DNA of 5,958 nt, from positions 1 through 5,958 of the forward strand of contig JAKCDN010000205.1 in NCBI GenBank assembly GCA_021841795.1. Reading direction: 5' to 3'. The position numbers and the translations under genes are program-made. The notes under the pieces were generated by a model. The model was given only the letters and a program-made list of their open reading frames with translations, was not told the origin of the DNA and ran no database searches. Source of the DNA: Acidobacteriota bacterium. Lineage in GTDB: Bacteria; Acidobacteriota; Terriglobia; Terriglobales; Acidobacteriaceae. Positions 1 to 5,858 of the stretch are shown in pieces (position 1 is the stretch's first letter; every line of letters begins with the position of its first letter).

Positions 1-210
1 GCCGGCATCATGAATCAGGTAGATCAGCGCCTTTCCCTCCACTGGCAGCGCCGGCCCGTGTTGCGTGCGGTCCAGATTCACCTTGAAGCTGATGTTTGCC
101 GGACCGCAGGCCGCTGCCAGCCGCGGGTGGTCCTGATGCTGGTTCCACCGCGCGGGCTGCTGCGCCCATGCGCACGCCGACAGACACAAAATAACCAACG
201 CAACTCGCAT
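1..210 (-). CDS. Small exported protein of unknown function, N-terminal part (runs off left edge)
   Basis: Reading leftwards from ATG at 210 gives 70 codons with no stop, so the C-terminus lies outside the window. The N-terminus MRVALVILCLSACAWAQQ is a typical Sec signal peptide: one Arg, a hydrophobic core, and likely cleavage after the Ala before QQ. The mature part begins around residue 17 and is hydrophilic. It includes an 'AACGPANISFKVNLD' stretch (residues 33-47) and 'GKALIYLIHDAG' (59-70), which would suit the first strands of a small beta protein. From memory this resembles a group of acidobacterial exported proteins that may be distant DUF2846 relatives, but I cannot confirm that from 70 residues. 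The start is supported by AGGAAG at 223-218, seven bases upstream. It lies downstream of gdh on the same strand with 144 bp between them, so it could be read through from gdh or have its own promoter. The plus-strand frame at 10-225 is its shadow. Existence is fairly sure; function is unknown. Confidence 0.75.
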   Translation of the reverse strand, partial: MRVALVILCLSACAWAQQPARWNQHQDHPRLAAACGPANISFKVNLDRTQHGPALPVEGKALIYLIHDAG

Positions 211-216
211 CCTCAG

Positions 217-223
217 TCTTCCT
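217..223 (-). promoter_or_regulatory. Ribosome binding site of the 1-210 gene
   Basis: The minus strand reads AGGAAGA, with AGGAAG seven bases before the ATG at 210. It supports this ATG as the true start. A TGAGG directly against the ATG is too close to serve. Confidence 0.55.
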
Positions 224-354
224 GAACCTCGCGATCCTGTGCTGCTGTCAATGATGCTCTGCCTCTGCGCAGATTGTGTCACGAACCCTGAAGAACGGCG
301 CCCGAAGCCTGCTGCAGCGCTCCGGCCGCCGTTGCTCAAAGACCGATCCCGCGG

Positions 355-1632
355 CTATGCGTAGATCCCGCGCTGCTTGATCGTGTACGCCACGCGGTCG
401 ATCGCCAGCATGTAGGCGGCGATGCGGTTATTCACGCCGTGCGCCTCGGCATACCGCACCACGTCGTCAAAGCTGTCCCGGAGGATCGTCTCCAGTTGCT
501 CGTTCACCTGGGCCTCCTTCCAGAAGTAACCCTGGCGATCCTGCACCCATTCGAAGTAGCTCGCCGTCACCCCGCCGGCATTCGACAGAATATCGGGAAC
601 AATAAACACCCGCTTCTCCGCCAGAATCTCGTCGGCCACCGCGGTGGTCGGGCCGTTTGCGCCCTCCACCACGATCTTCGCCTTGATCTTGTCCGCATTG
701 CGGCTGGTGATCACGTTCTCGGTCGCGGCCGGAATCAGAATCTCGCAGTCCGACACCAGCAACTCTTCGCTCGGCATGGCCTCGGCGCCGCGGAAACCCA
801 GAATGGTGTTGTTCCGATACTTGTACTCCAGCAGCTGATGGATGTCGATGCCGTTCGGGTTGAACAGCCCGCCCTCCCGCTCCGCGATGCCGATAATCCT
901 GTAGCCGCGCTCCTGCATCAGACGCGCCGCGTTCGATCCCACGTTGCCGAAGCCCTGGATGATCACCCGGCAGCCCTCGATCGGCATATTCAGATACCGC
1001 AGGCTCTCGTCGCACACCACGCGCACGCCGCGCCCGGTGGCCTCCACGCGCCCCTGCGATCCGCCCAGGTTGGTCGGCTTGCCCGTTACCACCGCCGTCA
1101 CCGTCTGCCGCATGTGCATGGAGTAGGTGTCCATGATCCATGCCATGGTCTGCTCGTTGGTATTCACGTCGGGCGCCGGCACGTCTTTCTCCGGCCCGAT
1201 GAACTCGATGATCTCGGCCGTGTAACGCCGCGTCATCCGCTCCAGCTCCCCCCGGCTCATGGTTCTCGGATCGCAGATGACGCCGCCCTTGGCTCCGCCG
1301 AACGGTATGTTCACCACCGCGCACTTCCACGTCATCCAGCTCGCCAGCGCGCACACCTCATCCAGCGTCACGTCCGGCGCGTAGCGGATGCCGCCCTTGC
1401 ACGGCCCCCGCGCAATGTTGTGCTGTACGCGGAAGCCCGTGAACATATCGATGGTGCCGTTATCCAGCGTCACCGGAAAATGCACGATGATCTCGCGCGA
1501 AGGCGAGCGCAGCACCTTCCACAGTCCCTCGTCCAGATTCAGTTTCCGCGCGGCAAAATCGAACCGCGCGTTTTGCGCCTCCCAGGGATTGATCTCCTGG
1601 TCCAGCGAAATATTGGGGGATCCAGTTGCCAT
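355..1632 (-). CDS. gdhA: Glutamate dehydrogenase (Glu/Leu/Phe/Val family)
   Basis: Cytoplasmic enzyme for reversible oxidative deamination of glutamate to 2-oxoglutarate and ammonia with NAD(P). From ATG 1632 the protein is 425 residues, normal for the hexameric family. The N-terminal substrate domain holds 'GPCKGGIRY' (76-84; K79 a likely substrate lysine), 'PFGGAKGG' (110-117; K115 the expected catalytic lysine) and '[14 protein letters not shown]' (152-165; D155 the expected catalytic Asp). The Rossmann domain has 'GFGNVGS' (227-233, GxGxxG). It continues with 'VEGANGPTT' (322-330) and '[17 protein letters not shown]' (346-362), both strongly typical. The residues after the second Rossmann strand, 'IAEREGG', do not settle NAD versus NADP preference. 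The frame stays open up to 1848, but the extra 72 residues are low-complexity, Arg-rich and unlike the family, and they reach upstream of the best promoter (1808-1836). ATG 1632 has GGAG six bases upstream. ATG 1644, four codons earlier, has AGGAG touching it, so it is the weaker choice. It is divergent from trpE. Confidence 0.95.
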   Translation of the reverse strand: MATGSPNISLDQEINPWEAQNARFDFAARKLNLDEGLWKVLRSPSREIIVHFPVTLDNGTIDMFTGFRVQHNIARGPCKGGIRYAPDVTLDEVCALASWMTWKCAVVNIPFGGAKGGVICDPRTMSRGELERMTRRYTAEIIEFIGPEKDVPAPDVNTNEQTMAWIMDTYSMHMRQTVTAVVTGKPTNLGGSQGRVEATGRGVRVVCDESLRYLNMPIEGCRVIIQGFGNVGSNAARLMQERGYRIIGIAEREGGLFNPNGIDIHQLLEYKYRNNTILGFRGAEAMPSEELLVSDCEILIPAATENVITSRNADKIKAKIVVEGANGPTTAVADEILAEKRVFIVPDILSNAGGVTASYFEWVQDRQGYFWKEAQVNEQLETILRDSFDDVVRYAEAHGVNNRIAAYMLAIDRVAYTIKQRGIYA

Positions 1633-1638
1633 AGCTTT

Positions 1639-1649
1639 CTCCATCTCCT
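1639..1649 (-). promoter_or_regulatory. Ribosome binding site that decides the gdhA start
   Basis: On the minus strand GGAG (1642-1639) lies six bases before ATG 1632, which is ideal spacing. AGGAG (1649-1645) directly abuts ATG 1644, leaving no spacer. It could instead strengthen binding for 1632 at a 12-base spacing. This favours the 425-residue product over a 429-residue one. Confidence 0.6.
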
Positions 1650-1807
1650 GCCGCCCATCGGGTTGCTCGAAGCGTTCCTGCTGCTCCGATTCTCCGGCAT
1701 TCCCATTCGGGATTGCGCGGTCGCGACGCCGGCCTGCGCCCCGGCTTGTCCATCCCCGGCGGCGCGTTGGCAGCCATCGCGACTGCCCACAAACCCAAAC
1801 CTCAGTG

Positions 1808-1836
1808 AGTCTAGGCCCGTTGCCGTTCTGCGTCAA
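1808..1836 (-). promoter_or_regulatory. Sigma70-type promoter for gdhA
   Basis: The minus strand carries TTGACG (1836-1831), a 17-bp spacer (1830-1814) and TAGACT (1813-1808). The -35 matches TTGACA at 5 of 6 positions. The -10 keeps the key TA...T of TATAAT. The start of transcription would fall near 1801, giving a leader of about 170 nt before ATG 1632. It is the best promoter match I found in the window and argues against any gdhA start upstream of it. Confidence 0.65.
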
Positions 1837-1952
1837 GCCGCGCCGCATCGTCCCCGGAGCGCCTCGCAGCGTTCCTTCCCGATGCCGGCGTCCGTTCCTG
1901 ATTCGGAGCTTCCCCTGTCCGCACTGCTGTCCGGCACGTTCCCGCCACCAGT

Positions 1953-1958
1953 TACACT
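1953..1958 (+). promoter_or_regulatory. Candidate trpE -10 box, possibly giving a leaderless mRNA
   Basis: TACACT ends six bases before the trpE GTG at 1965, so transcription would start at or next to the initiation codon. No purine-rich ribosome binding site precedes the GTG, which fits a leaderless transcript. The expected -35 position (around 1930-1935, tccggc) is poor. A six-base match of this kind could be chance. Confidence 0.4.
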
Positions 1959-1964
1959 GAACCT

Positions 1965-3506
1965 GTGAACGCCTCTTCCCGCCAAGCCCAACCCTCGCGC
2001 AAGGACTTCCTCGCCCTGGCCAGGAACCATACCCTCGTGCCTGTCTGCCGCACCCTGATGGCCGATCTCGAAACCCCGGTTTCGGCCTTTCTCCGTGCCG
2101 CCTGGACCCAGCGCGAGTGCTTCCTTCTGGAGTCGGTCGAAGGCGGCGAACAGGTGGGCCGCTACACCTTCATCGGCTTCACCCCCTTCAAGCGCATCAC
2201 CGCCCGCGGCCGCCGCATCACCATCACCCAAGGCCGCAAAACCACCCACCTCGAAGACGACGTATTCACCGTGCTCCGCGACGCGCTCAGCGGCCACAAA
2301 CCGGCGCGGCTCCCCGGCCTTCCCCCGTTCACAGCCGGCGCCGTCGGCTATTTTGCCTATGACGCCGTGCGCCAGATCGAGCGCCTCCCCGCGCACGCGA
2401 AAGATGAGCTCGGCATTCCGGATGCCTGCCTGCTCTTCTTTGACGAGGTGCTGGCCTTCGATCATGTGCGCAAGGAGATCTGGCTTGTCGTTACCGCCGA
2501 CGTCTCCAGCGGCAGCGCCGCGGCCGCCTACGACCGCGCCCAGAAGCGCCTCGACCGGCTCGAGAAACATCTCCACCTGCCGCTCCGTGAGCGCGAACTG
2601 GCCCGGTCGCGCAAACCCGGCAAATTCACCGTCCGCCACCGCACCCCGAAGCGTCAGTTCCTGGCCGCCGTCGACCGCACCAAGGAGTACATCCGCGCCG
2701 GCGACGCCTTTCAGGTGGTTCTCTCCCAGCGCTTCGATGTCGAGCCCGGCGTCGACAGCTTCCAGGTCTATCGCGCCCTGCGCACCGTCAATCCCAGCCC
2801 GTACATGTTCTTTTTACGCTTCGATCCCGAAGGCCCGCTGACTCCCGACGCCCGTACCGCCGCCAGGGCGTCCAGAAAGATGGAGATCGCCGGATCGTCG
2901 CCCGAGCTCCTCGTCCGCGTGCACAAAGGCAAGGTCGAATATCGGCCTATCGCCGGCACCCGCCGCCGCGGCGCCACCGAGTCCGAGGACAATGCCCTCG
3001 CCGAGGAGATGATGCACGACCAGAAGGAGCGCGCCGAGCACGTGATGCTCGTCGATCTCGGGCGCAACGACGTTGGCCGCGTCAGCCAGTTCGGCTCGGT
3101 CAAAGTGGATCGCCTGATGTTCGTCGAGCGCTACTCGCACGTGATGCACATCGTCAGTTCCATCGAGGGCCAGCTTCGTCCCGACCTGACCGCCGTCGAT
3201 GCCTTCCGCGCCTGCTTCCCTGCCGGCACCCTCTCCGGCGCGCCCAAGGTCCGCGCCATGGAGATCATCGAGGAGCTCGAGCCCGCACGCCGCGGCGCCT
3301 ACGGCGGCGCGGTTCTCTACGCCGACTTCTCCGGCAACCTCGACTCCTGCATCGCCATCCGCTCCATGCTCTCCGTCGGCGGCAAGGGCTTCGTCCAGGC
3401 CGGCGCAGGCATCGTCGCCGACTCCGTCCCCGAGCTCGAGCACCAGGAGACCATCAACAAGGCCCAGGCCGTCCTCCGCGCCATCGAACGCGCGCGCACT
3501 ATGTAG
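1965..3506 (+). CDS. trpE: Anthranilate synthase component I
   Basis: Cytoplasmic large subunit of anthranilate synthase. It converts chorismate and ammonia (from the TrpG glutaminase) to anthranilate, the first step of tryptophan synthesis. The 513 residues cover the whole family. The N-terminal regulatory domain has 'LLES' (54-57) and 'GRYTFIGF' (65-72); 'NPSPYM' (276-281) completes the usual tryptophan feedback pocket, so the enzyme is probably Trp-inhibited. The chorismate domain has '[10 protein letters not shown]' (310-319), 'PIAGTRRRG' (328-336), '[10 protein letters not shown]' (364-373), '[11 protein letters not shown]' (392-402), '[11 protein letters not shown]' (418-428) and '[13 protein letters not shown]' (478-490). 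E358 and E490-E495 are in the right places for Mg2+ ligands. Ala330 in PIAGT, where PabB has Lys, marks TrpE and not PabB. About 17 extra residues (288-304) separate 'FFLRFD' from '[10 protein letters not shown]'. The usual PRG after PIAGTR is RRG here. The start is a GTG with no Shine-Dalgarno; the next ATG (residue 32) would cut into the conserved domain. It is monocistronic as seen, and convergent with the trpG-side genes. Confidence 0.97.
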   Translation: MNASSRQAQPSRKDFLALARNHTLVPVCRTLMADLETPVSAFLRAAWTQRECFLLESVEGGEQVGRYTFIGFTPFKRITARGRRITITQGRKTTHLEDDVFTVLRDALSGHKPARLPGLPPFTAGAVGYFAYDAVRQIERLPAHAKDELGIPDACLLFFDEVLAFDHVRKEIWLVVTADVSSGSAAAAYDRAQKRLDRLEKHLHLPLRERELARSRKPGKFTVRHRTPKRQFLAAVDRTKEYIRAGDAFQVVLSQRFDVEPGVDSFQVYRALRTVNPSPYMFFLRFDPEGPLTPDARTAARASRKMEIAGSSPELLVRVHKGKVEYRPIAGTRRRGATESEDNALAEEMMHDQKERAEHVMLVDLGRNDVGRVSQFGSVKVDRLMFVERYSHVMHIVSSIEGQLRPDLTAVDAFRACFPAGTLSGAPKVRAMEIIEELEPARRGAYGGAVLYADFSGNLDSCIAIRSMLSVGGKGFVQAGAGIVADSVPELEHQETINKAQAVLRAIERARTM

Positions 3507-3527
3507 ACGGCAGCGCGGGCAGCCTGG

Positions 3528-3547
3528 CCGGCAAGGCCCGGCAAGGC
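3528..3547. repeat. Perfect tandem duplication, 2 x 10 bp, in the trpE/protease convergent junction
   Basis: CCGGCAAGGC occurs twice with no spacer (3528-3537 and 3538-3547), 22 bp after the trpE stop. The first copy together with the preceding GCCT can fold into a GC-rich stem (GCCT 3522-3525 region with AGGC 3534-3537). It could act as a weak shared terminator between the converging genes, but neither side has a T-run, so I do not call a terminator. The tandem copy itself looks like slippage. Confidence 0.6.
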
Positions 3548-3578
3548 CGCCGCGCTTCCCCGCTCGGTTTGTCCGCAA

Positions 3579-4568
3579 CTACCGCCGCAGCCGCTTCCGC
3601 ATCCAGGGCCATGCGCAGAGCCCCGTAAGCAGCATCACGTACGTCGACGGCTCCGGTGTTGGCGTGATCGAGGCGAAGTTGTAGCCCACAGCGTCAAGAA
3701 CCTGCACCTCCGGCGAGTTCATATTCAGCGTCACCGTCTGCGAGTAGGAACCGTAGGCATCCTGAACATTTTGTCCTGAGGTTCCAATCCAGTCCCCGTA
3801 GTCGCCGCCGTTGTTGCAGTTGTTATAAGTGGCTCCGGTCGGCGACGTGTTGCCGCCATCGACGGAAAAATACGCTGTAGGCGTGCCGCTGCAGGGCACG
3901 CTGGTTGAGGTGTTCAGCGCAAAGCTGCGCACGCCCGGCGCGCTGTAGCGGTAGAGGTCGGCCACCATGGGAATCGTGGGCACGGTTCCTCCGCCGTTGG
4001 GCAGGGCCGACGCCGTGCCCAGTACCTCGTCCATCTCGTGCTGCACAATGCCCTCCAACGCCGCCCCCGGCGTTCCGGAGGTGTTCAGCAGCGTTGTGTT
4101 GAGCGTAATGCAGGCATTGGCGTTCAGGTTGCCGCAACTGCTGAACGCACTGGAATACTGGCTCCCTAAACCGAGGGTGGAGGCAAGCGTCGCGGTCATG
4201 TTGATGGTCGTGCTGCCGGTCACGGGATTGTTGGCCGATGGGCCGCCCAGACTTGCGATGGCCGCGGTGTCCGTCGCATTGCCTGATGAGTTCGCGACCA
4301 GCGCATTGTAATAAGTTGCGTACGAGTAGCTGCCGTAGTACCACTGCGAGCTTGCGCCGCCTGCGCTCTGCCCCCCAATGGCAACTGTAAGTGAAAAGTT
4401 GCTGCTCATATTCGCGGTGTAGAAGTCCACCGCGCTCTGAATCGCCGCCATGTCGGCGCTGCTGAAGCCCACCGTCGGATCATAGACAACATTAATTAAT
4501 GGAGTTGCAGAGATAGCAGCCGCGCTGCCAAGAATCGCAAGCGCACACAGCGCCTTCCGGAAAATCAT
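3579..4568 (-). CDS. Secreted PEP-CTERM protein, putative HExxE zinc metalloprotease
   Basis: A 329-residue exported protein. Residues 1-21 form a signal peptide: MIFRK, a hydrophobic run, then a likely cut near ISA|TP. The mature part is rich in Ser, Thr, Asn and Gly. 'QHEMDEVLG' (176-184) resembles the HExxE-V-x-G metal site of PEP-CTERM-associated metalloproteases (the group I recall as NF038122). 'DLYRYSAPGVRSF' (204-216) and 'EVQVLDAVGYN' (287-297) are the companion blocks seen in those proteins. H177 and E178 are the expected zinc ligand and catalytic base; E181 stands where classical enzymes have His. The end is a PEP-CTERM sorting tag: 'PTPEPST' (303-309), a short hydrophobic segment (310-323) and basic 'RKRLRR' (324-329). 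Known biology of such tags implies handling by an exosortase, which is not in this window. The start has GAGGA (4581-4577) eight bases upstream. It looks AT-richer than its neighbours. Activity on peptides is inferred, not shown. Confidence 0.88.
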   Translation of the reverse strand: MIFRKALCALAILGSAAAISATPLINVVYDPTVGFSSADMAAIQSAVDFYTANMSSNFSLTVAIGGQSAGGASSQWYYGSYSYATYYNALVANSSGNATDTAAIASLGGPSANNPVTGSTTINMTATLASTLGLGSQYSSAFSSCGNLNANACITLNTTLLNTSGTPGAALEGIVQHEMDEVLGTASALPNGGGTVPTIPMVADLYRYSAPGVRSFALNTSTSVPCSGTPTAYFSVDGGNTSPTGATYNNCNNGGDYGDWIGTSGQNVQDAYGSYSQTVTLNMNSPEVQVLDAVGYNFASITPTPEPSTYVMLLTGLCAWPWMRKRLRR

Positions 4569-4576
4569 CGATCATT

Positions 4577-4581
4577 TCCTC
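4577..4581 (-). promoter_or_regulatory. Ribosome binding site of the PEP-CTERM gene
   Basis: The minus strand reads GAGGA eight bases before ATG 4568. An earlier ATG at 4575 lies in another frame, too close to this site, and leads to a non-family product, so 4568 is the start. Confidence 0.65.
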
Positions 4582-4679
4582 ATCTGCCGCACGCGTCTCG
4601 GAAGACCGCCGGCGAACTTTAACCTTTGTGGATTTGTGGTTCCGGCCGGGAGCAACGCTCATCGGCTGCGGATTGCACA

Positions 4680-4707
4680 ATCATACCGATCGCGTTTCCG
4701 CGCACAA
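4680..4707 (-). promoter_or_regulatory. Candidate promoter for the PEP-CTERM gene
   Basis: The minus strand has TTGTGC (4707-4702), a 16-bp spacer and TATGAT (4685-4680). The -10 matches TATAAT at 5 of 6 positions; the -35 is weak (TTG plus three mismatches). Transcription would start near 4673, leaving a leader of about 105 nt. A weak -35 would fit a promoter needing an activator, for which the palindrome just upstream is a candidate site. Confidence 0.45.
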
Positions 4708-4722
4708 ATAAAATTCTCTTCA

Positions 4723-4744
4723 TTTGGTTACTTAAGTAGCCAAA
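4723..4744. repeat. Near-perfect 22-bp palindrome, possible regulator binding site
   Basis: Half-sites TTTGGTTACTT (4723-4733) and AAGTAGCCAAA (4734-4744) are reverse complements except for one pair (T4728/G4739). The inner ten bases, TACTTAAGTA, are a perfect palindrome. The centre lies about 60 bp upstream of the predicted PEP-CTERM transcription start, a usual place for an activator dimer. It also lies 17 bp past the stop of the exported-protein gene, so a terminator was considered. The stem is AT-rich, has almost no loop, and the nearest T-run on the minus strand starts about a dozen bases later, so a DNA-binding site is favoured. Confidence 0.55.
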
Positions 4745-4760
4745 GAGTAGACCGGCGCGG

Positions 4761-5855
4761 TTATTCGGCGCCGAAGATGCGCTGGAAAAAATGTCCGATC
4801 CGCGCCAGTAGTCCTGTCTTTTTCCGGGCCGGCGTCGGCTTCGCCGCTGTCGTCTCCGCCATCGGCGCAGCCGGAGCTGTCGCGGCAACCTTCACCGCCG
4901 CGCCGCTCTGCCGGCCGGCGTCGGCGCCGCTGTAACTGAGCGTACTCGTCACGATCGCGCCATTGCCTGCCGACGCTGTGGCCAGGGGAATCTGCGCGCC
5001 CGCCGCCGCCAGCCCTTCGCTCTCGGCCAGCGGAAATCCGTTGCGCCCGGCCGGGGCCGGCGGAGGGCAGCCGCACGGCTCTTTCTCGTCATCCACGACC
5101 GACCGCAGGCTGCCGCGCTCGAACATCACCCGTTGCCCGGGCTGCACGCGATAGACGCCGCCGTCGAAGACGCTGCTCACAATCACGTACGGCGCATCGG
5201 AACCGGCGTTGTCAACGCATGTGTCGCCCTGATCGCCCAGCCGCACCTTCACATCGGCCGGGTTCGGCCCGCCGATCAGAATCCGGAAATACGGCGTCAG
5301 CAGGGTGTCGGCATTCTTCTCGCGCGCCGCGCTCGCGGCCAGGCTCATCTCCACCGCGCCGCGGTCCAGAGCCGCCAGCAGCCCCGGCGTCTCGCCCGCG
5401 GGCGCGCTCGCATCCACGGCCAGCCTCACCGTGCCCGATGCGCACACGCGCAAGGTTCCCCGCGACGGCAGCGCCACCTCCGCCGTCTGCTCGCCGGCCG
5501 TGATGCTGCCGCTGCCGGTCAGATACGCCCGGCCGTTCCACGCCTGCATCGATCCGGCAACTTCAAGCGCCGCCCCCGCCAGGCTCTTGTCCAGCGGAAC
5601 CACGGCCAGCGGATGCAGCACCATCGCTGCCGGCTCGGTGCTGATCGCGCCCGGCCGCGCCCCGTCCTGCGCCGCCGGAGTCGTCGCTGCCGCTCCCGAA
5701 GCGGTTGCCGCGGGAGCAGTCTGAGCCTGCAGGCCGGCGGCGCAGAGCGCCAGCGCGCACAGCGTCCACGCTGCTGCGCAGCCGGGCGCACGCAGCCGCC
5801 CCAACTCCCGCATCAGAGCCGTCTCTGCCGTTCGAGCCGCGGGGACAACGTCCAT
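4761..5855 (-). CDS. Exported protein of unknown function, possible FecR-like domain, coupled to trpG
   Basis: I do not recognise a named family. From ATG 5855 it has 364 residues. A hydrophobic segment at 27-41 followed by LQA|QT (42-46) reads as a signal peptide. ATG 5813 (Met15) would give a more normal signal peptide length and is a real alternative start. After an Ala/Thr/Pro-rich linker (46-75), residues about 80-250 look all-beta. 'GSGSITAGEQTAEVALPSRGTLRVCASGTVRLAV' (114-147, quoted in part order: ITAGEQTAEV, GTLRVCASGTV) resembles the FecR-type repeat of short strands. 'SDAPYVIVSSVFDGGVYRV' (219-237) and 'VQPGQRVMFERG' (237-248) follow. Next is a Cys-Pro knot-like 'CGCPPPAPAG' (261-270), an Ala-rich linker, then basic 'ARKKTGLLARIGHFFQRIFG' (343-362), an amphipathic C-terminal helix that could sit on a membrane. 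It begins 3 nt after the trpG stop with a weak ribosome site, suggesting translational coupling. Its role is unknown; periplasmic or envelope location is inferred. Confidence 0.8.
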   Translation of the reverse strand: MDVVPAARTAETALMRELGRLRAPGCAAAWTLCALALCAAGLQAQTAPAATASGAAATTPAAQDGARPGAISTEPAAMVLHPLAVVPLDKSLAGAALEVAGSMQAWNGRAYLTGSGSITAGEQTAEVALPSRGTLRVCASGTVRLAVDASAPAGETPGLLAALDRGAVEMSLAASAAREKNADTLLTPYFRILIGGPNPADVKVRLGDQGDTCVDNAGSDAPYVIVSSVFDGGVYRVQPGQRVMFERGSLRSVVDDEKEPCGCPPPAPAGRNGFPLAESEGLAAAGAQIPLATASAGNGAIVTSTLSYSGADAGRQSGAAVKVAATAPAAPMAETTAAKPTPARKKTGLLARIGHFFQRIFGAE

Positions 5856-5858
5856 CGC

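Larger units (their letters stand above)
1633..1964. other. Divergent gdhA/trpE intergenic control region
   Basis: These 332 bp separate the two outward-facing starts. They hold the gdhA promoter (1808-1836), the gdhA leader of about 170 nt, and a trpE -10-like box at 1953-1958. The leader can form two competing stems. One is a 5-bp hairpin with arms 1787-1783 and 1773-1769. The other is a 9-bp pairing, including one G-U, of 1783-1775 with 1728-1720; it uses two copies of TCGCGA. A direct repeat of CTGTCCG (1915-1921 and 1927-1933) sits on the trpE side. I recognise no riboswitch, trp leader peptide or attenuator. Open frames crossing this region are extensions or shadows of the two genes. 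Confidence 0.6.
4569..4760. other. Intergenic control region upstream of the PEP-CTERM gene
   Basis: These 192 bp are the most AT-rich part of the window. They hold a candidate promoter for the PEP-CTERM gene (4680-4707), a 22-bp palindrome (4723-4744) and a short direct repeat of TTTGTGG (4625-4631 and 4633-4639) in the presumed leader. Short frames here (4492-4680, 4619-4888, 4636-4935) have no family-like content. I see no small gene. Confidence 0.55.

Noticed and set aside
10..225. A 71-codon plus-strand frame at the left edge.
   Set aside because: It is the shadow of the minus-strand exported protein, which has a signal peptide and ribosome binding site.
211..354. A perfect TTGACA on the minus strand upstream of the left-edge gene, and a possible gdhA terminator here.
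   Set aside because: No acceptable -10 lies 16-18 bp after the TTGACA, and no stem followed by a T-run is present, so neither was called.
439..1968. A 509-codon open frame on the plus strand, antisense to gdhA and ending in the trpE start codon (GTGA).
   Set aside because: It mirrors gdhA codons in GC-rich DNA. The product is Arg/His/Ala/Leu-rich without recognisable domains, while the opposite strand encodes an intact conserved enzyme.
1833..2639. A 268-codon minus-strand frame over the start of trpE.
   Set aside because: Gly/Ala/Glu-rich shadow of trpE; no family motifs, and the plus strand holds all TrpE motifs.
1965..3506. The chorismate enzyme being PabB and not TrpE.
   Set aside because: PIAGT (Ala, not Lys), LLES and NPSPYM are all TrpE features.
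2814..3578. A 254-codon minus-strand frame over the end of trpE, lying just downstream of the PEP-CTERM gene.
   Set aside because: Low-complexity Gly/Ala/Asp/Glu product typical of the antisense of C-ending codons; trpE is complete on the other strand.
4723..4744. The 22-bp palindrome as a Rho-independent terminator for the 4761-5855 gene.
   Set aside because: AT-rich stem, nearly no loop, and the T-rich stretch is displaced by about a dozen bases; a DNA-binding site explains it better.
4764..4775. Perfect 12-bp palindrome TTCGGCGCCGAA.
   Set aside because: It encodes the last four codons (Phe-Gly-Ala-Glu) of the exported protein, and GC palindromes of this size are expected in such DNA.
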